DNA of 64,000 nucleotides from Dyella flava (GCF_016904955.1 NZ_JADIKE010000039.1:372001-436000); one strand, 5' to 3'; counted from the first letter of the stretch, positions 1 through 8,789 are shown. A program made the numbers and translations. Notes: generated from the sequence alone by a model not told the origin.

Positions 1-958
1 GCGCGAAGACCTCAATCACACCGGTGCGCACAAGATCAACAACACCGTCGGCCAGGCGCTGGTGGCCAAGCGCATGGGCAAGCCGCGTGTCATCGCCGAA
101 ACCGGTGCGGGGCAGCACGGTGTGGCCAGCGCGACGGTGGCGGCACGCTTTGGATTGAAGTGCGTGGTCTACATGGGCGCGGTCGATATCGAGCGCCAGA
201 AGATCAACGTGTACCGCATGAAGCTGCTCGGCGCCGAAGTGGTGCCGGTCACTTCCGGCTCGAAAACGCTCAAGGATGCCTTGAACGAGGCGATGCGTGA
301 TTGGGTCACCAACGTAGCCGACACGTTCTACATCATCGGTACGGTGGCCGGTCCGCATCCGTATCCGATGATGGTGCGCGACTTCAACGCCATCGTCGGG
401 CGCGAAGCACGCGCGCAGGTACTGGAGCAATATGGCCGTTTGCCGGATGTACTTACGGCCTGCGTCGGCGGTGGCTCCAACGCCATCGGCCTGTTCCATG
501 CCTTCCTCAACGATCGCGATGTGCGCATCGTGGGCGCCGAGGCAGCGGGCGAAGGTATCGCAACCGGTCACCACGCCGCATCGCTTGCTGCGGGACGCCC
601 GGGCGTGCTGCATGGCAATCGCACCTACGTGCTGTGCGACGACAACGGCCAGATCACCGAAACACATTCGGTATCGGCAGGTCTCGATTATCCGGGTGTC
701 GGCCCCGAGCATGCGTTCCTGAAAGACGCCGGCCGCGCCGAATACGTCGGCGTCACCGATGACGAAGCGCTCGAAGCCTTCCATCTGCTGGCGCGTACGG
801 AAGGCATTCTTGCCGCGCTGGAGTCCAGCCACGCGGTAGCACAGGCGATGAAGCTGGCGCGCGAGCTGCCGAAGGATGGCATCGTGCTGTGCAATCTCTC
901 TGGCCGTGGCGATAAGGACGTGCACACGATTGCTGCGCGCGAAGGAGTGCAGGTATGA
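1..958 (+). CDS. trpB: tryptophan synthase beta chain (5'-truncated by window)
   Basis: Catalyses the PLP-dependent condensation of indole with serine, the last step of tryptophan synthesis, as the beta half of the alpha2-beta2 complex. The reading frame is already open at base 2 and gives 318 residues, so roughly 85 N-terminal residues lie outside the window. The PLP-binding lysine lies in the HKINN motif at visible residue 11, and the glycine-rich phosphate loop GGGSNAIG is present. The stop overlaps the trpA start by 4 bases (ATGA), as expected for translational coupling in a trp operon. Confidence 0.98.
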   Translation, partial: REDLNHTGAHKINNTVGQALVAKRMGKPRVIAETGAGQHGVASATVAARFGLKCVVYMGAVDIERQKINVYRMKLLGAEVVPVTSGSKTLKDALNEAMRDWVTNVADTFYIIGTVAGPHPYPMMVRDFNAIVGREARAQVLEQYGRLPDVLTACVGGGSNAIGLFHAFLNDRDVRIVGAEAAGEGIATGHHAASLAAGRPGVLHGNRTYVLCDDNGQITETHSVSAGLDYPGVGPEHAFLKDAGRAEYVGVTDDEALEAFHLLARTEGILAALESSHAVAQAMKLARELPKDGIVLCNLSGRGDKDVHTIAAREGVQV

Positions 959-1755
959 GCCGTATCGATCGCCGTTTCTCCGCGCTGAAAGCTGCCGGCC
1001 GTACGGGACTGATTCCGTTTGTCACCGCCGGTGATCCTGCGCCGGAACACAGTGTGGCCTTGATGCATGCACTGGTCGATGCCGGCGCCGATGTGCTTGA
1101 ACTGGGCGTACCGTTTTCCGATCCGATGGCCGATGGTCCGGTGATTCAACACGCCAGTGAGCGCGCGATTGCCAAGGGTGTCGGACTGGCTGACGTCCTG
1201 GGATGGGTGCGTGCGTTCCGTGAGCGGGATCAGGACACGCCGGTGGTGTTGATGGGATATCTCAATCCGGTGGAAATCCACGGTTACGAGCGCTTCGCGG
1301 CGGAGGCCGTGGCGGCAGGCGTGGACGGCGTGCTGCTGGTCGATTGCCCATTGGAAGAAGCCGAGGTGCTCGCGCCTTTGCGTGCAGCGGGTTTGCAGCA
1401 GATCCTGCTTGCCGCGCCGACGACCGCACGCGAGCGTATGGCGAAGTTGTGCGAAGCCGCAAAAGGTTTCCTGTATTATGTATCGTTCGCTGGCATTACC
1501 GGGGCAGGACGCTTGAGTACCCAGGATATCGCCGCACGCGTGGCCGATATCCGTGCTCATGCGAAGGCACCGGTAGCCGTCGGCTTCGGCGTCAAGGACG
1601 CGCAAAGCGCGAAAGCCATTGCCGGATTCGCCGATGCGGTCGTGATTGGCAGTGCATTGGTCGAGCGGTTGGAAGGAGCGGTCAGCGCACAGGACATTGC
1701 GGCGCGGGCAGGGGATTTTCTCCGGCCCATCCGCCGGGCACTGGATGAAGCTTGA
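955..1755 (+). CDS. trpA: tryptophan synthase alpha chain
   Basis: Cleaves indole-3-glycerol phosphate to indole and glyceraldehyde 3-phosphate and channels indole to TrpB. The 266-residue length is normal for the family. The segment LELGVPFSDPMADGP contains the conserved catalytic Glu and Asp region of the TIM barrel, and GITGAG is the phosphate-side loop. The ATG overlaps the trpB stop. A 245-base gap follows before accD, so accD may have its own promoter or be read through. Confidence 0.98.
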   Translation: MSRIDRRFSALKAAGRTGLIPFVTAGDPAPEHSVALMHALVDAGADVLELGVPFSDPMADGPVIQHASERAIAKGVGLADVLGWVRAFRERDQDTPVVLMGYLNPVEIHGYERFAAEAVAAGVDGVLLVDCPLEEAEVLAPLRAAGLQQILLAAPTTARERMAKLCEAAKGFLYYVSFAGITGAGRLSTQDIAARVADIRAHAKAPVAVGFGVKDAQSAKAIAGFADAVVIGSALVERLEGAVSAQDIAARAGDFLRPIRRALDEA

Positions 1756-2000
1756 TTTCTTGCTCTCCCTTTTAGGAGGGGGAAGGGTGAGAAGCCGGGG
1801 TTCCCAGACATCCAAAAATGGAACGGCTCCGGATCCGTGTGGTCCCAGAGCATGATCGAGGCCAGGTCGTCCTCGCCCTTTATCTTTTCCGGAAAAGCTC
1901 CATACAGGGCTTGCCTGACCAGAAAGGGGGATGCGCGTAATGCTCGCGTGACCAGGCGCGCCGAACAGGTGGCGCTTGTTTCCAGATTGAGGCGTATGCA

Positions 2001-2870
2001 ATGAATTGGCTGCAAAAAATCATGGCACCCCGCGCGCGGACGCAAAGTTCCGCGGCCGGCAAAGGCAAGGTACCGGAAGGTGTGTGGGAGAAGTGCGGGG
2101 GCTGCGGCGCGGTGCTGTACCGGCCGGAGCTGGAACGCAACCTGATGGTATGCCCCAAGTGCAGCCATCATCACGCCATCGGCGCACGTGAGCGCCTGCT
2201 GGCCTTTTTCGACGAAGGCAGTGCGCAAGAGCACTGGGCGAGCATGGAGCCCAGCGATCCGCTGAAATTCCGCGACTCCAAGAAATACCGTGACCGTATC
2301 ACCGCTGCACAGAAATCCACCGGCGAAAAAGACGCGCTGATCGCGATGAGCGGCAAGCTCAAGGACAAGCCGCTGATGGCCGTGGCTTTCGAGTTCTCCT
2401 ACATGGGGGGCTCGATGGGTTCGGTGGTCGGCGAAAAATTCACGCGCGCCGCCGAGCGCGCCTTGGCCGAACGCAGTGCCCTGGTGTGCTTCTCCGCCAC
2501 CGGAGGGGCCCGCATGCAGGAGGCGCTGTTCTCGTTGATGCAAATGGCCAAGACCTCCGCCGCGCTGGCACGTCTGCGCGAAGCGGGCGTGCCCTATATC
2601 AGCGTGCTCACGCATCCCACCACCGGCGGCGTGTCGGCGAGCCTGGGCATGCTGGGGGATATCAATGTTGCCGAACCGAAGGCGCTGATCGGTTTCGCCG
2701 GTCCGCGGGTGATCGAACAGACTGTGCGCGAGACCTTGCCGGAAGGTTTCCAGCGCTCGGAGTTCCTGCTTGAGCATGGCGCCATCGACATGATCGTCGA
2801 TCGCCGCCAGATGCGCGACAAGCTGGCGGATGTGCTTGGCATCCTGCGCAAGGTACCGCGTGCGGCGTAA
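2001..2870 (+). CDS. accD: acetyl-CoA carboxylase carboxyltransferase subunit beta
   Basis: Beta subunit of the carboxyltransferase that transfers the carboxyl group from biotin-BCCP to acetyl-CoA, making malonyl-CoA for fatty-acid synthesis. The 289-residue protein has the N-terminal zinc ribbon with Cys32, Cys35, Cys51 and Cys54 (CGGC and CPKC), then the crotonase-like carboxyltransferase fold with GGSMGSVVGEKF and FSATGGARMQE. The trpBA-accD order is typical of Xanthomonadales. A strong hairpin terminator lies just downstream. Confidence 0.98.
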   Translation: MNWLQKIMAPRARTQSSAAGKGKVPEGVWEKCGGCGAVLYRPELERNLMVCPKCSHHHAIGARERLLAFFDEGSAQEHWASMEPSDPLKFRDSKKYRDRITAAQKSTGEKDALIAMSGKLKDKPLMAVAFEFSYMGGSMGSVVGEKFTRAAERALAERSALVCFSATGGARMQEALFSLMQMAKTSAALARLREAGVPYISVLTHPTTGGVSASLGMLGDINVAEPKALIGFAGPRVIEQTVRETLPEGFQRSEFLLEHGAIDMIVDRRQMRDKLADVLGILRKVPRAA

Positions 2871-2897
2871 GCTTTCCGCATTGAGCGTGATGCATAA

Positions 2898-2928
2898 AAA
2901 AAATGCCGCCTTCGGGCGGCATTTTTTT
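2898..2928 (+). terminator. rho-independent terminator after accD
   Basis: Stem TGCCGCC / GGCGGCA with a TTCG tetraloop (2904-2921), flanked by A7 on the left and T7 on the right. The symmetry lets it work on both strands. It marks the end of the trp-accD transcript. Confidence 0.93.
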
Positions 2929-3182
2929 CTCCCTTTCTCTTGCCGGGATAGGAGAAGAAACGCGGCGCGTTTTCCACAACTTGTGTGGACGCATTCGGGA
3001 AAAGCCTGTGGAAAAGCCGCGTACTCAATTGTGCGATCAAGCACTTGGCACGCAGTGATGAAATATTGCGCAGAAACTGCGCGTAGTTTTCCACAGCGAT
3101 TGTGGAAAGTATCCGGTAGAGCTTGTGGATAGATGCGCTATGTCGTTGAGCGCAAAGCCTGCGAGTACAGTGTGATGAACGA

Positions 3183-3206
3183 TTGATCAGGTCAACAAAT
3201 GATCAA
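3183..3206. promoter_or_regulatory. palindrome TTGATCA-N10-TGATCAA, copy 1
   Basis: Perfect inverted repeat with a 10-base spacer. The arms extend to 9 bases if 3181-3208 is taken. It looks like an operator for a dimeric protein. It sits at the end of the second DnaA-box module. Confidence 0.55.
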
Positions 3207-3356
3207 TCATGTGCACCGTCGGGCAGCGCCGCTCGAAGCATGGCGGGAGTCGCGCCGCTTTTTCCACAGCAACTGTGGAAAGTGTCCGGTAGAGCTTGTG
3301 GATAGGTGTGCTATCTCGTTGAACGCAAAGCGTGTGGGTACAGCATGACGATGAAT

Positions 3357-3380
3357 TGATCAGCACATGGCGTGATCAAG
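3357..3380. promoter_or_regulatory. palindrome TTGATCA-N10-TGATCAA, copy 2
   Basis: Same arms and same 10-base spacing as the copy at 3183, but the spacer sequence is different. That suggests the arms and the spacing are what is conserved. It ends 15 bases from the 3' end of the PAP2 gene. Confidence 0.55.
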
Positions 3381-3394
3381 ACCGCGCTGATCCG

Positions 3395-3970
3395 TCAAGC
3401 GAACAACAGCGGTGCGCTGTGCACCAGCCACAGCGACAGCGCACCGAGGCCGCTGCCAACGAATATCGCTGCAAGCACATCGCTTGGATAGTGCAGACCA
3501 AGGATCACGCGCGACGCTGCCACCAGGGCCGTGAATGTCAGCAGCAGCGGTGCGAGCAGCGGATACCATGCCAGCGCGACGATGGTGAAGCCCACCGCCT
3601 GCAACGTATGTCCGGAGGGGAAGCTGAACTCGTCCAGCGGCGGCACGTGTGCAATCACGCCGGGGCAAGTGCGGAACGGACGTGGACGGCGCGTCCAGCG
3701 CTTGAGAATGCGATACAGCAGCAGAGCAACCAGACCCGTCGCGGCCATGTGCGCTGCCGCTTCCAGCCCGCGGCGGCCGTCGATCAAGGCCAGCGCCAGC
3801 ATCAATGCGTACCAGAAAATGCCGTCCCCGAGCCGGCTGATCACACCGAAGAACACCCCCACTGCGTGCCGCGCGCCCCAGCGGTTGGCGGCAATGCACA
3901 TGCGTCGATCAAACGCATGGCGCGGAAGCGCGACCTGGTCAGGCAGGTGCGATGGTGACATGGCGCTCAT
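3395..3970 (-). CDS. PAP2-superfamily membrane phosphatase
   Basis: Membrane acid phosphatase of the PAP2 type, expected to dephosphorylate lipid phosphates such as phosphatidic acid or undecaprenyl pyrophosphate. The three signature motifs are visible: KRWTRRPRPF, PSGH, and SRVILGLHYPSDV with the catalytic His pair. Several hydrophobic helices lie between them. The 191-residue protein overlaps the end of the upstream glycosyltransferase by 32 bases, so the two genes are co-transcribed. The natural substrate cannot be told from sequence. Confidence 0.88.
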   Translation of the reverse strand: MSAMSPSHLPDQVALPRHAFDRRMCIAANRWGARHAVGVFFGVISRLGDGIFWYALMLALALIDGRRGLEAAAHMAATGLVALLLYRILKRWTRRPRPFRTCPGVIAHVPPLDEFSFPSGHTLQAVGFTIVALAWYPLLAPLLLTFTALVAASRVILGLHYPSDVLAAIFVGSGLGALSLWLVHSAPLLFA

Positions 3971-5099
3971 GCACGTTCTCCTCGACCAGTTGGTTTAGTT
4001 GATTTTCAAACTCGCGGATCACCGCATCGGGTGAAAGCCGTTCAACGCTTTCCACCGCATTGCGGCCCATGTGACGAATCAGATGGATATCGCTGGCAAG
4101 CGTGACTGCCGCCGACGTGAATGCCGCGGCGTCACCGGAGGCGATGCGGAAACCGTTGACGCCATCGACCAGATGCTCGCGCGCCGCGCCTTCGTTATAG
4201 GCAACCACCGGCAGGCCGGCAGACAGTGCCTCCAGAATCACGTTGCCGAAGGTTTCGCTCAGGCTGGGGAAGGAGAACAGATCGGCGCTGGCGTAATGCG
4301 CGGCCAGCGTCTCGTCCCGCTTCATGCCGACAAAAATGAAATCCGGATGCGCCGCCTGCAGCGCCGCGCGGGCCGGGCCATCGCCCACCCACACGTAGCG
4401 CGCGTTCGGCGCTTTCTGCTGGATGGCGCGGAAGGTCGATACCGCCAGATCCAGATTCTTCTCCGGCGCGATACGGCCCACATAGAGCACCACCGGCGTG
4501 TCGGCATCGACACCCCAGCTTTGGCGCAGCGACTCATCACGCTTCGAAGGATGGAACAGCTTCGTATCCACCGCGCGGCGCAACAGGCGCGCATGATCCA
4601 CGCCCATCGCGGTGAGCTCGGCGGCGAGTGCATCGGTGGGCACGAGCGTGATATTCGCGCGGCAGTGGAAGCGGCGCAGATATCCATGCACGACCGGCGT
4701 CAGAAAGCCCACGCCGTAGTGATTGGCATAGGTATCGAAGCGGGTATGAAAACCGGTCGCGACCGGGATGCCCAGCCGAACCGCCGTTTTCACCGCCGAG
4801 CGGCCCAGCGGGCCTTCGGTAGCGACGTAGATCACGTCGGGGCGATGTTCGGTCCAGCGCTTGCGCAAGGTGCGCGGCACCGGCAGGCCGAAGCGCAGGC
4901 CCGGATAGCGGGGCAGGGCCGCGCCACGGGTTTCCAGGGCTTCAATGCCCGGCTCGTCGGCGTGGCTGGTCGTCTGGCGGGGACGGATGAGATCGATCGT
5001 GTGGCCGCGTGCGGCCAGACCGGTCGCCAGACCATGGACGGTGAGGGCAACACCGTTGATCTCAGGCGGATACGTCTCGCTGATGATGCCGATACGCAT
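3939..5099 (-). CDS. glycosyltransferase family 4 (mannosyltransferase-like)
   Basis: Retaining GT-B sugar transferase of 386 residues. The N-terminal acceptor domain begins ISETYPPEINGVALTV and contains GFHTRFDTYANHYG. Both resemble GDP-mannose-dependent alpha-mannosyltransferases and sulfoquinovosyl-diacylglycerol synthases. The C-terminal donor domain has YVGRIAPEKNL and the E-x7-E motif in SETFGNVILEA. Its partner is the PAP2 phosphatase translated from the same message, which suggests a membrane glycolipid role (inference). Donor and acceptor sugars are unknown. Confidence 0.88.
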   Translation of the reverse strand: MRIGIISETYPPEINGVALTVHGLATGLAARGHTIDLIRPRQTTSHADEPGIEALETRGAALPRYPGLRFGLPVPRTLRKRWTEHRPDVIYVATEGPLGRSAVKTAVRLGIPVATGFHTRFDTYANHYGVGFLTPVVHGYLRRFHCRANITLVPTDALAAELTAMGVDHARLLRRAVDTKLFHPSKRDESLRQSWGVDADTPVVLYVGRIAPEKNLDLAVSTFRAIQQKAPNARYVWVGDGPARAALQAAHPDFIFVGMKRDETLAAHYASADLFSFPSLSETFGNVILEALSAGLPVVAYNEGAAREHLVDGVNGFRIASGDAAAFTSAAVTLASDIHLIRHMGRNAVESVERLSPDAVIREFENQLNQLVEENVHERHVTIAPA

Positions 5100-5288
5100 G
5101 GCGCATCCTCGTCTTGTACGGCGGTAGCTTGCGCCGGCGTGATTTCGTACAGGTGGCGGTCAGGTGACAAGCCGGTTACGCGTGTTACGAAACGTGGAAA
5201 TGTTGTCGCCAAGTGGACGCCTACTTGGGCTAGATTGCCCCAGGAGGCCTTTTCCCCCGGATCTATCCCTGGATAAGGAGACAAACCG

Positions 5289-5723
5289 ATGAAACGTCTG
5301 TTGCTTGCTCTGGCGTTGGTGACCACTGCTGGTTACGCACTGGCTGCCGATGCTCCCGCTTTGCCGGTGACCAAGGCTCCTGCCGGGGCGGAGGTCTACA
5401 TCATCTCGCCGCAGGACGGCGCCACGGTCCCACAGAGCTTTACCGTGCGCTTTGGGCTGAAGGGTATGGGGGTCGCGCCGGCAGGCGTGGTCCATGAAAA
5501 CACCGGGCACCACCACCTGTTGGTGGACGTGAAGGTGCTGCCCGCAGCGGGCCAGCCGATTCCCAAGGATGAGCAGCACATCCATTTCGGCGGCGGCCAG
5601 ACCGAAACCACCCTGAAGCTGACGCCCGGCACGCATACGCTGCAATTGGAGCTGGGTGATTCCAATCACATCCCCTTCGACCCGCCGGTGGTATCCAAGC
5701 CGATCACCGTGCATGTGAAGTAA
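5289..5723 (+). CDS. secreted DUF4399 protein
   Basis: A 144-residue protein with a clear signal peptide (cleavage near ALAADA). The mature part is the DUF4399 fold with ENTGHHHLLVDV and DEQHIHFGGGQTE, whose clustered histidines could bind a metal. An AAGGAG ribosome site 8 bases upstream fixes the start. It diverges from the glycosyltransferase across about 190 bases. Function is unknown. Confidence 0.85.
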   Translation: MKRLLLALALVTTAGYALAADAPALPVTKAPAGAEVYIISPQDGATVPQSFTVRFGLKGMGVAPAGVVHENTGHHHLLVDVKVLPAAGQPIPKDEQHIHFGGGQTETTLKLTPGTHTLQLELGDSNHIPFDPPVVSKPITVHVK

Positions 5724-5733
5724 CGCCTTTAAG

Positions 5734-5756
5734 CCCTCTCCCCTCCGGGGAGAGGG
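5734..5756. repeat. dispersed GC hairpin repeat
   Basis: Perfect 10-base arms CCCTCTCCCC / GGGGAGAGGG with a 3-base loop, followed by GGGTGAGGGGACAG. Related hairpins occur at 16633-16653 and 16743-16760. This is a dispersed intergenic repeat family, perhaps acting as an mRNA 3' stabiliser after the DUF4399 gene. Confidence 0.6.
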
Positions 5757-5917
5757 GTGGGTGAGGGGACAGTCTTGCGAAGATACGGGCTCAAACCTGG
5801 TTTCGACGCGGTAAAGTCGCAAGATGGTCGCTCACCTCAACACCCTGGCGAGGTAAAAGCGAAGAGCCGTGCCTATTCAGCTAAAATGACGGGTTCTGCC
5901 ACGCACGACTCGTAGCC

Positions 5918-7318
5918 ATGACCGTCCGCACCCGTTTCGCCCCCAGTCCCACCGGTTTCCTGCACATTGGCGGCGCACGCACCGCGCTGTATTGCTGGCT
6001 GGAGGCCCGTCGCCGTGGCGGTGAATTCCTGTTGCGCATCGAGGACACCGATCGCGAGCGCTCCACCGATGAAGCGGTGCAGGCCATTCTGGACGCCATG
6101 CAGTGGCTGGACTTGAGTGCCGGAGAGGCACCGATCTACCAGACCCATCGCCTGGCCCGTTACAAGCAGGTGGCCGACGAGCTGCTGGCCGCCGGCAAGG
6201 CGTACTACGCCTACGAGAGCAAGGAAGAAATCGAAGCCATGCGCGAGGCGGCCATGGCGCGTGGCGAAAAGCCTCGTTACAACGGCTATTACCGCGATCG
6301 CAACGAGCCGTACCGCGACGATTCCAACCGAGTCATCCGTTTCAAGAACCCGCTGGAAGGCTCGGTGGTGTTCGACGACAAAGTGAAGGGCAGGGTGGAA
6401 TGGTCCAATGCAGAGCTGGACGATCTGGTGATCTTCCGCTCCGACGGCTGGCCCACCTACAACTTCGCCGTGGTGGTGGACGATATCGACATGGGTATCA
6501 CCGAGGTGATCCGCGGCGACGACCATGTCAACAACACGCCGCGCCAGATCAATATCTATCACGCACTCGGCGCCAAGGTGCCGGAGTTTGCGCATTTGCC
6601 GATGATTCTGGACAAGGAAGGCAAGAAGCTGTCCAAGCGCACCAACTCGGTCAGCGTGATGGAATATCGCGAAAACGGCTTCCTGCCGCATGCCATCCTC
6701 AACTACCTGGTACGTCTGGGCTGGTCGCACGGCGATCAGGAAATCTTCTCGCGCGAGGAGATGATCAAGCTGTTCGACGTCGGCGACGTCAACAAGGCCG
6801 CCTCGCGCTTCGATACTGAAAAGCTGCTGTGGCTCAATCAGCACTACCTGAAGACGGACGATCCGCAGACCCTGGTACCGGAATTTGCCTGGCACCTGGC
6901 GCGCGCCGGTATCGACACCAGCAAGGGCCCGGCTCCGGCGGATGTCATCGTTGCACTGCGCGATCGCGTGCACACGCTAGCGGAAATGGCCGAGCGCGCG
7001 AAGATCTGGTACGGCCCGATTACCGAATGGGACGACAAGGCCGTCGCCAAGCATCTGAAGAACGACAGTGCCGTGTCGGTGCTGCAGGCTGCGCGTGAAC
7101 TGCTGGCCAGCTGTGAGTGGAAGCCGGAGCCGATCCATCAGGTGATCGAGCAAGTGGCCACCAAGCTGGAACTTGGCATGGGCAAGATCGCCCAGCCGCT
7201 GCGCGTGGCGATGACCGGCACCCAGGTGTCGCCATCCATCGACCACACCATTTACCTGACCGGGCGCGATGCGGCGCTCCACCGTATTGATGAGGCGATA
7301 GCCTTGGCTGCGCGCTGA
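5918..7318 (+). CDS. gltX: glutamyl-tRNA synthetase
   Basis: Class I aminoacyl-tRNA synthetase that charges tRNA-Glu. The 466 residues are the usual length. The HIGH-type motif is HIGG at residues 16-19 after RFAPSPTG, and the KMSKS-type motif is KKLSKR near residue 240. The anticodon-binding helical domain follows. The gene stands alone, with a GC hairpin (7351-7383) downstream. Confidence 0.97.
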   Translation: MTVRTRFAPSPTGFLHIGGARTALYCWLEARRRGGEFLLRIEDTDRERSTDEAVQAILDAMQWLDLSAGEAPIYQTHRLARYKQVADELLAAGKAYYAYESKEEIEAMREAAMARGEKPRYNGYYRDRNEPYRDDSNRVIRFKNPLEGSVVFDDKVKGRVEWSNAELDDLVIFRSDGWPTYNFAVVVDDIDMGITEVIRGDDHVNNTPRQINIYHALGAKVPEFAHLPMILDKEGKKLSKRTNSVSVMEYRENGFLPHAILNYLVRLGWSHGDQEIFSREEMIKLFDVGDVNKAASRFDTEKLLWLNQHYLKTDDPQTLVPEFAWHLARAGIDTSKGPAPADVIVALRDRVHTLAEMAERAKIWYGPITEWDDKAVAKHLKNDSAVSVLQAARELLASCEWKPEPIHQVIEQVATKLELGMGKIAQPLRVAMTGTQVSPSIDHTIYLTGRDAALHRIDEAIALAAR

Positions 7319-7350
7319 TTATTGCAGCGTATCCGGCATGTGTTCCCTGA

Positions 7351-7383
7351 CGCGCCGTCTGCTCTTTATGGCTCGACGGCGCG
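7351..7383 (+). terminator. hairpin downstream of gltX
   Basis: Perfect arms CGCGCCGTC / GACGGCGCG with a 15-base loop. No run of T follows, so it is at best a weak or factor-assisted terminator between two convergent genes. Confidence 0.35.
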
Positions 7384-7437
7384 CAACACTACCAACTGGT
7401 CATTGTCCCTAACCGCTGCCGCGCTTCTGATTGCGTG

Positions 7438-8328
7438 TCAGTGAAAGAACGCCGTAACGGGTGGCACCGTGTCGACCGGCTCGATGCGGATCCAGGATGT
7501 GCTGTTCTGCGCGCGATCGCGCTTTTCCATCAAGTGCATGAGCTGGAACTGGGACTCTGATAGCAGGCGCCGCGTCGTAGACAGATCTTCTGCGCTCATC
7601 CCCTGAAGAATACGCTTGGGGATTTTCTGTTCATTGAAGCATTTGATAATGAGCTCAAGTGTCAGAAACGAAGGGACGTGCGACGAAGCGCTGTCGATAA
7701 AGATGGATGATGTTCCAGCCATGCGCGGCAGGAACGCACGCACGATGTTCTCCACCATGTCTGGCGAATGCATGTAGTCGGAAAACAGCAGGTCGATGGG
7801 TCTGTGATCGAAATCGACGGTTAGGGTGGCCGGATTGTTGAGGTCGATGCCTGCCTTCTTGAACGCGATGTGTTCTCGCACATCGCATAGATCGAAGAGT
7901 GAAAAAATAAACGCTTCATAGCTTCCTTGCTGTGCGACCTGGCGCATCGACTCAAGCGGGCCGGAAGGCGTCGCAGCAAGGAATCGCCTGACATCGGGCA
8001 TGTCGAAATGGCTACCGTTGTCGTAGGTATAAATGGTGCCGAAGCCATTTTCTTTCATGGCTGCGGCAATCCAGGCCGTTGTCACGCCCATACCGGTGCC
8101 CAGTTCCACCACCACTTCCGGTTTTTCCCTGCGAACGAGGGTGTAAAACAGCATGCAGATGTCTTCACTGCCGTACATCGGGCCAATTTGGTATCGGGCT
8201 GCCAGCAGTTCCGGAAACTTCTCGGTAATGTTCCACATGCGGATGGGGGCTTCCTGAGGGTGATCTAACAGCAATCGGATACTTAAAGCTTGAAGGGCAA
8301 CATCGTAAAACGCTGTTCCTCGCTGCAT
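7438..8328 (-). CDS. class I SAM-dependent methyltransferase
   Basis: A 296-residue protein whose motif I is VVVELGTGMGVTTAWIA, the glycine-rich SAM loop of class I methyltransferases. The acidic residue after strand 2 is in YTYDNG, and an FIDSASSH segment lies in the C-terminal half. No membrane segment is seen. Codon use is visibly more A+T-rich than in gltX or zur, and the gene is flanked by unrelated genes, which hints at transfer. The substrate is unknown; small-molecule O- or N-methylation is a guess. Confidence 0.75.
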   Translation of the reverse strand: MQRGTAFYDVALQALSIRLLLDHPQEAPIRMWNITEKFPELLAARYQIGPMYGSEDICMLFYTLVRREKPEVVVELGTGMGVTTAWIAAAMKENGFGTIYTYDNGSHFDMPDVRRFLAATPSGPLESMRQVAQQGSYEAFIFSLFDLCDVREHIAFKKAGIDLNNPATLTVDFDHRPIDLLFSDYMHSPDMVENIVRAFLPRMAGTSSIFIDSASSHVPSFLTLELIIKCFNEQKIPKRILQGMSAEDLSTTRRLLSESQFQLMHLMEKRDRAQNSTSWIRIEPVDTVPPVTAFFH

Positions 8329-8519
8329 CCTCGGACTTTGCCGGCGTTGCGTTTGAGAAGGCGCGTCATGTTTTTTTAAAAAGAAGCAGCGTTTTGCGGT
8401 TTTTGGCGTTCAGCGCCAGCTATAGGGTGTCCTCTGGGGGTTTGTCAAGATAGTGTTCGATAGAGCCAAAATGCTCTGGAGCATGAATTGCGGGCGATGC
8501 ATGGGCACCGAGGATTGGA

Positions 8520-8789
8520 ATGGAAGAACTGTTAGCCAAAGCGACCCAGGGCGTGGATCCGGATTCGCCGGGCGCGTTTTTTCACATCTTCATCAACCTC
8601 ATGACCATGATTCCCTGGGAGGCGTTGTTCTGGTGGAACCTGGTGTTCTTGGCAGTGGGCGCCTTGCTTGGTTGGTGGCGCGGACGGTTGATGGCCGGTG
8701 TTGTCTGGGCATTGGTGTTGGGGCCGATCGGCTGGATTATCGTGTTGCTCGCCCCCAAATCGGCCAAGCCCCCGCCATTGCCGCGCTGA
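8520..8789 (+). CDS. small two-helix membrane protein
   Basis: An 89-residue protein with two hydrophobic segments around residues 30-52 and 58-78, and a proline-rich tail. The start follows GAGGATTGGA. It lies 48 bases upstream of the likely zur start on the same strand and may share its transcript. I recognise no family. Confidence 0.65.
   Translation: MEELLAKATQGVDPDSPGAFFHIFINLMTMIPWEALFWWNLVFLAVGALLGWWRGRLMAGVVWALVLGPIGWIIVLLAPKSAKPPPLPR

Larger units (their letters stand above)
2970..3380. other. gene-free block: three DnaA-box triplet modules plus palindromes
   Basis: The 524 bases between accD and the PAP2 gene hold no convincing gene. DnaA-box-like 9-mers (consensus TTATCCACA) occur as TTTTCCACA (+) at 2970, 3087 and 3260; as inverted boxes 14 bases later at 2984 (degenerate TGTGGACGC), 3101 and 3274 (TGTGGAAAG); and as inverted boxes 37 bases after the first at 3007 (TGTGGAAAA), 3124 and 3297 (TGTGGATAG). 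The geometry is identical in all three modules. Modules 2 and 3 are clear tandem copies about 173 bases apart. Each of these ends in a TTGATCA-N10-TGATCAA palindrome (3183-3206 and 3357-3380). Binding by DnaA is inferred from motif similarity only. Confidence 0.7.

Noticed and set aside
688..2001. Long minus-strand open frame of 437 codons
   Set aside because: It lies over trpB, trpA and the start of accD in antisense. The plus-strand proteins are unmistakable; GC-rich DNA gives such shadows.
1557..3044. Minus-strand frame of 495 codons over accD
   Set aside because: Antisense to accD and trpA, with a composition typical of shadow frames (many His, Arg, Gln) and no motif.
2970..3380. Chromosomal replication origin (oriC)
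   Set aside because: DnaA-type boxes are clustered, but there is no dnaA, dnaN, rpmH or gidA nearby and no long A+T-rich unwinding region. A control site is more likely.
4071..5276. Plus-strand frame of 401 codons over the glycosyltransferase
   Set aside because: Antisense to a clear GT4 gene with conserved motifs.
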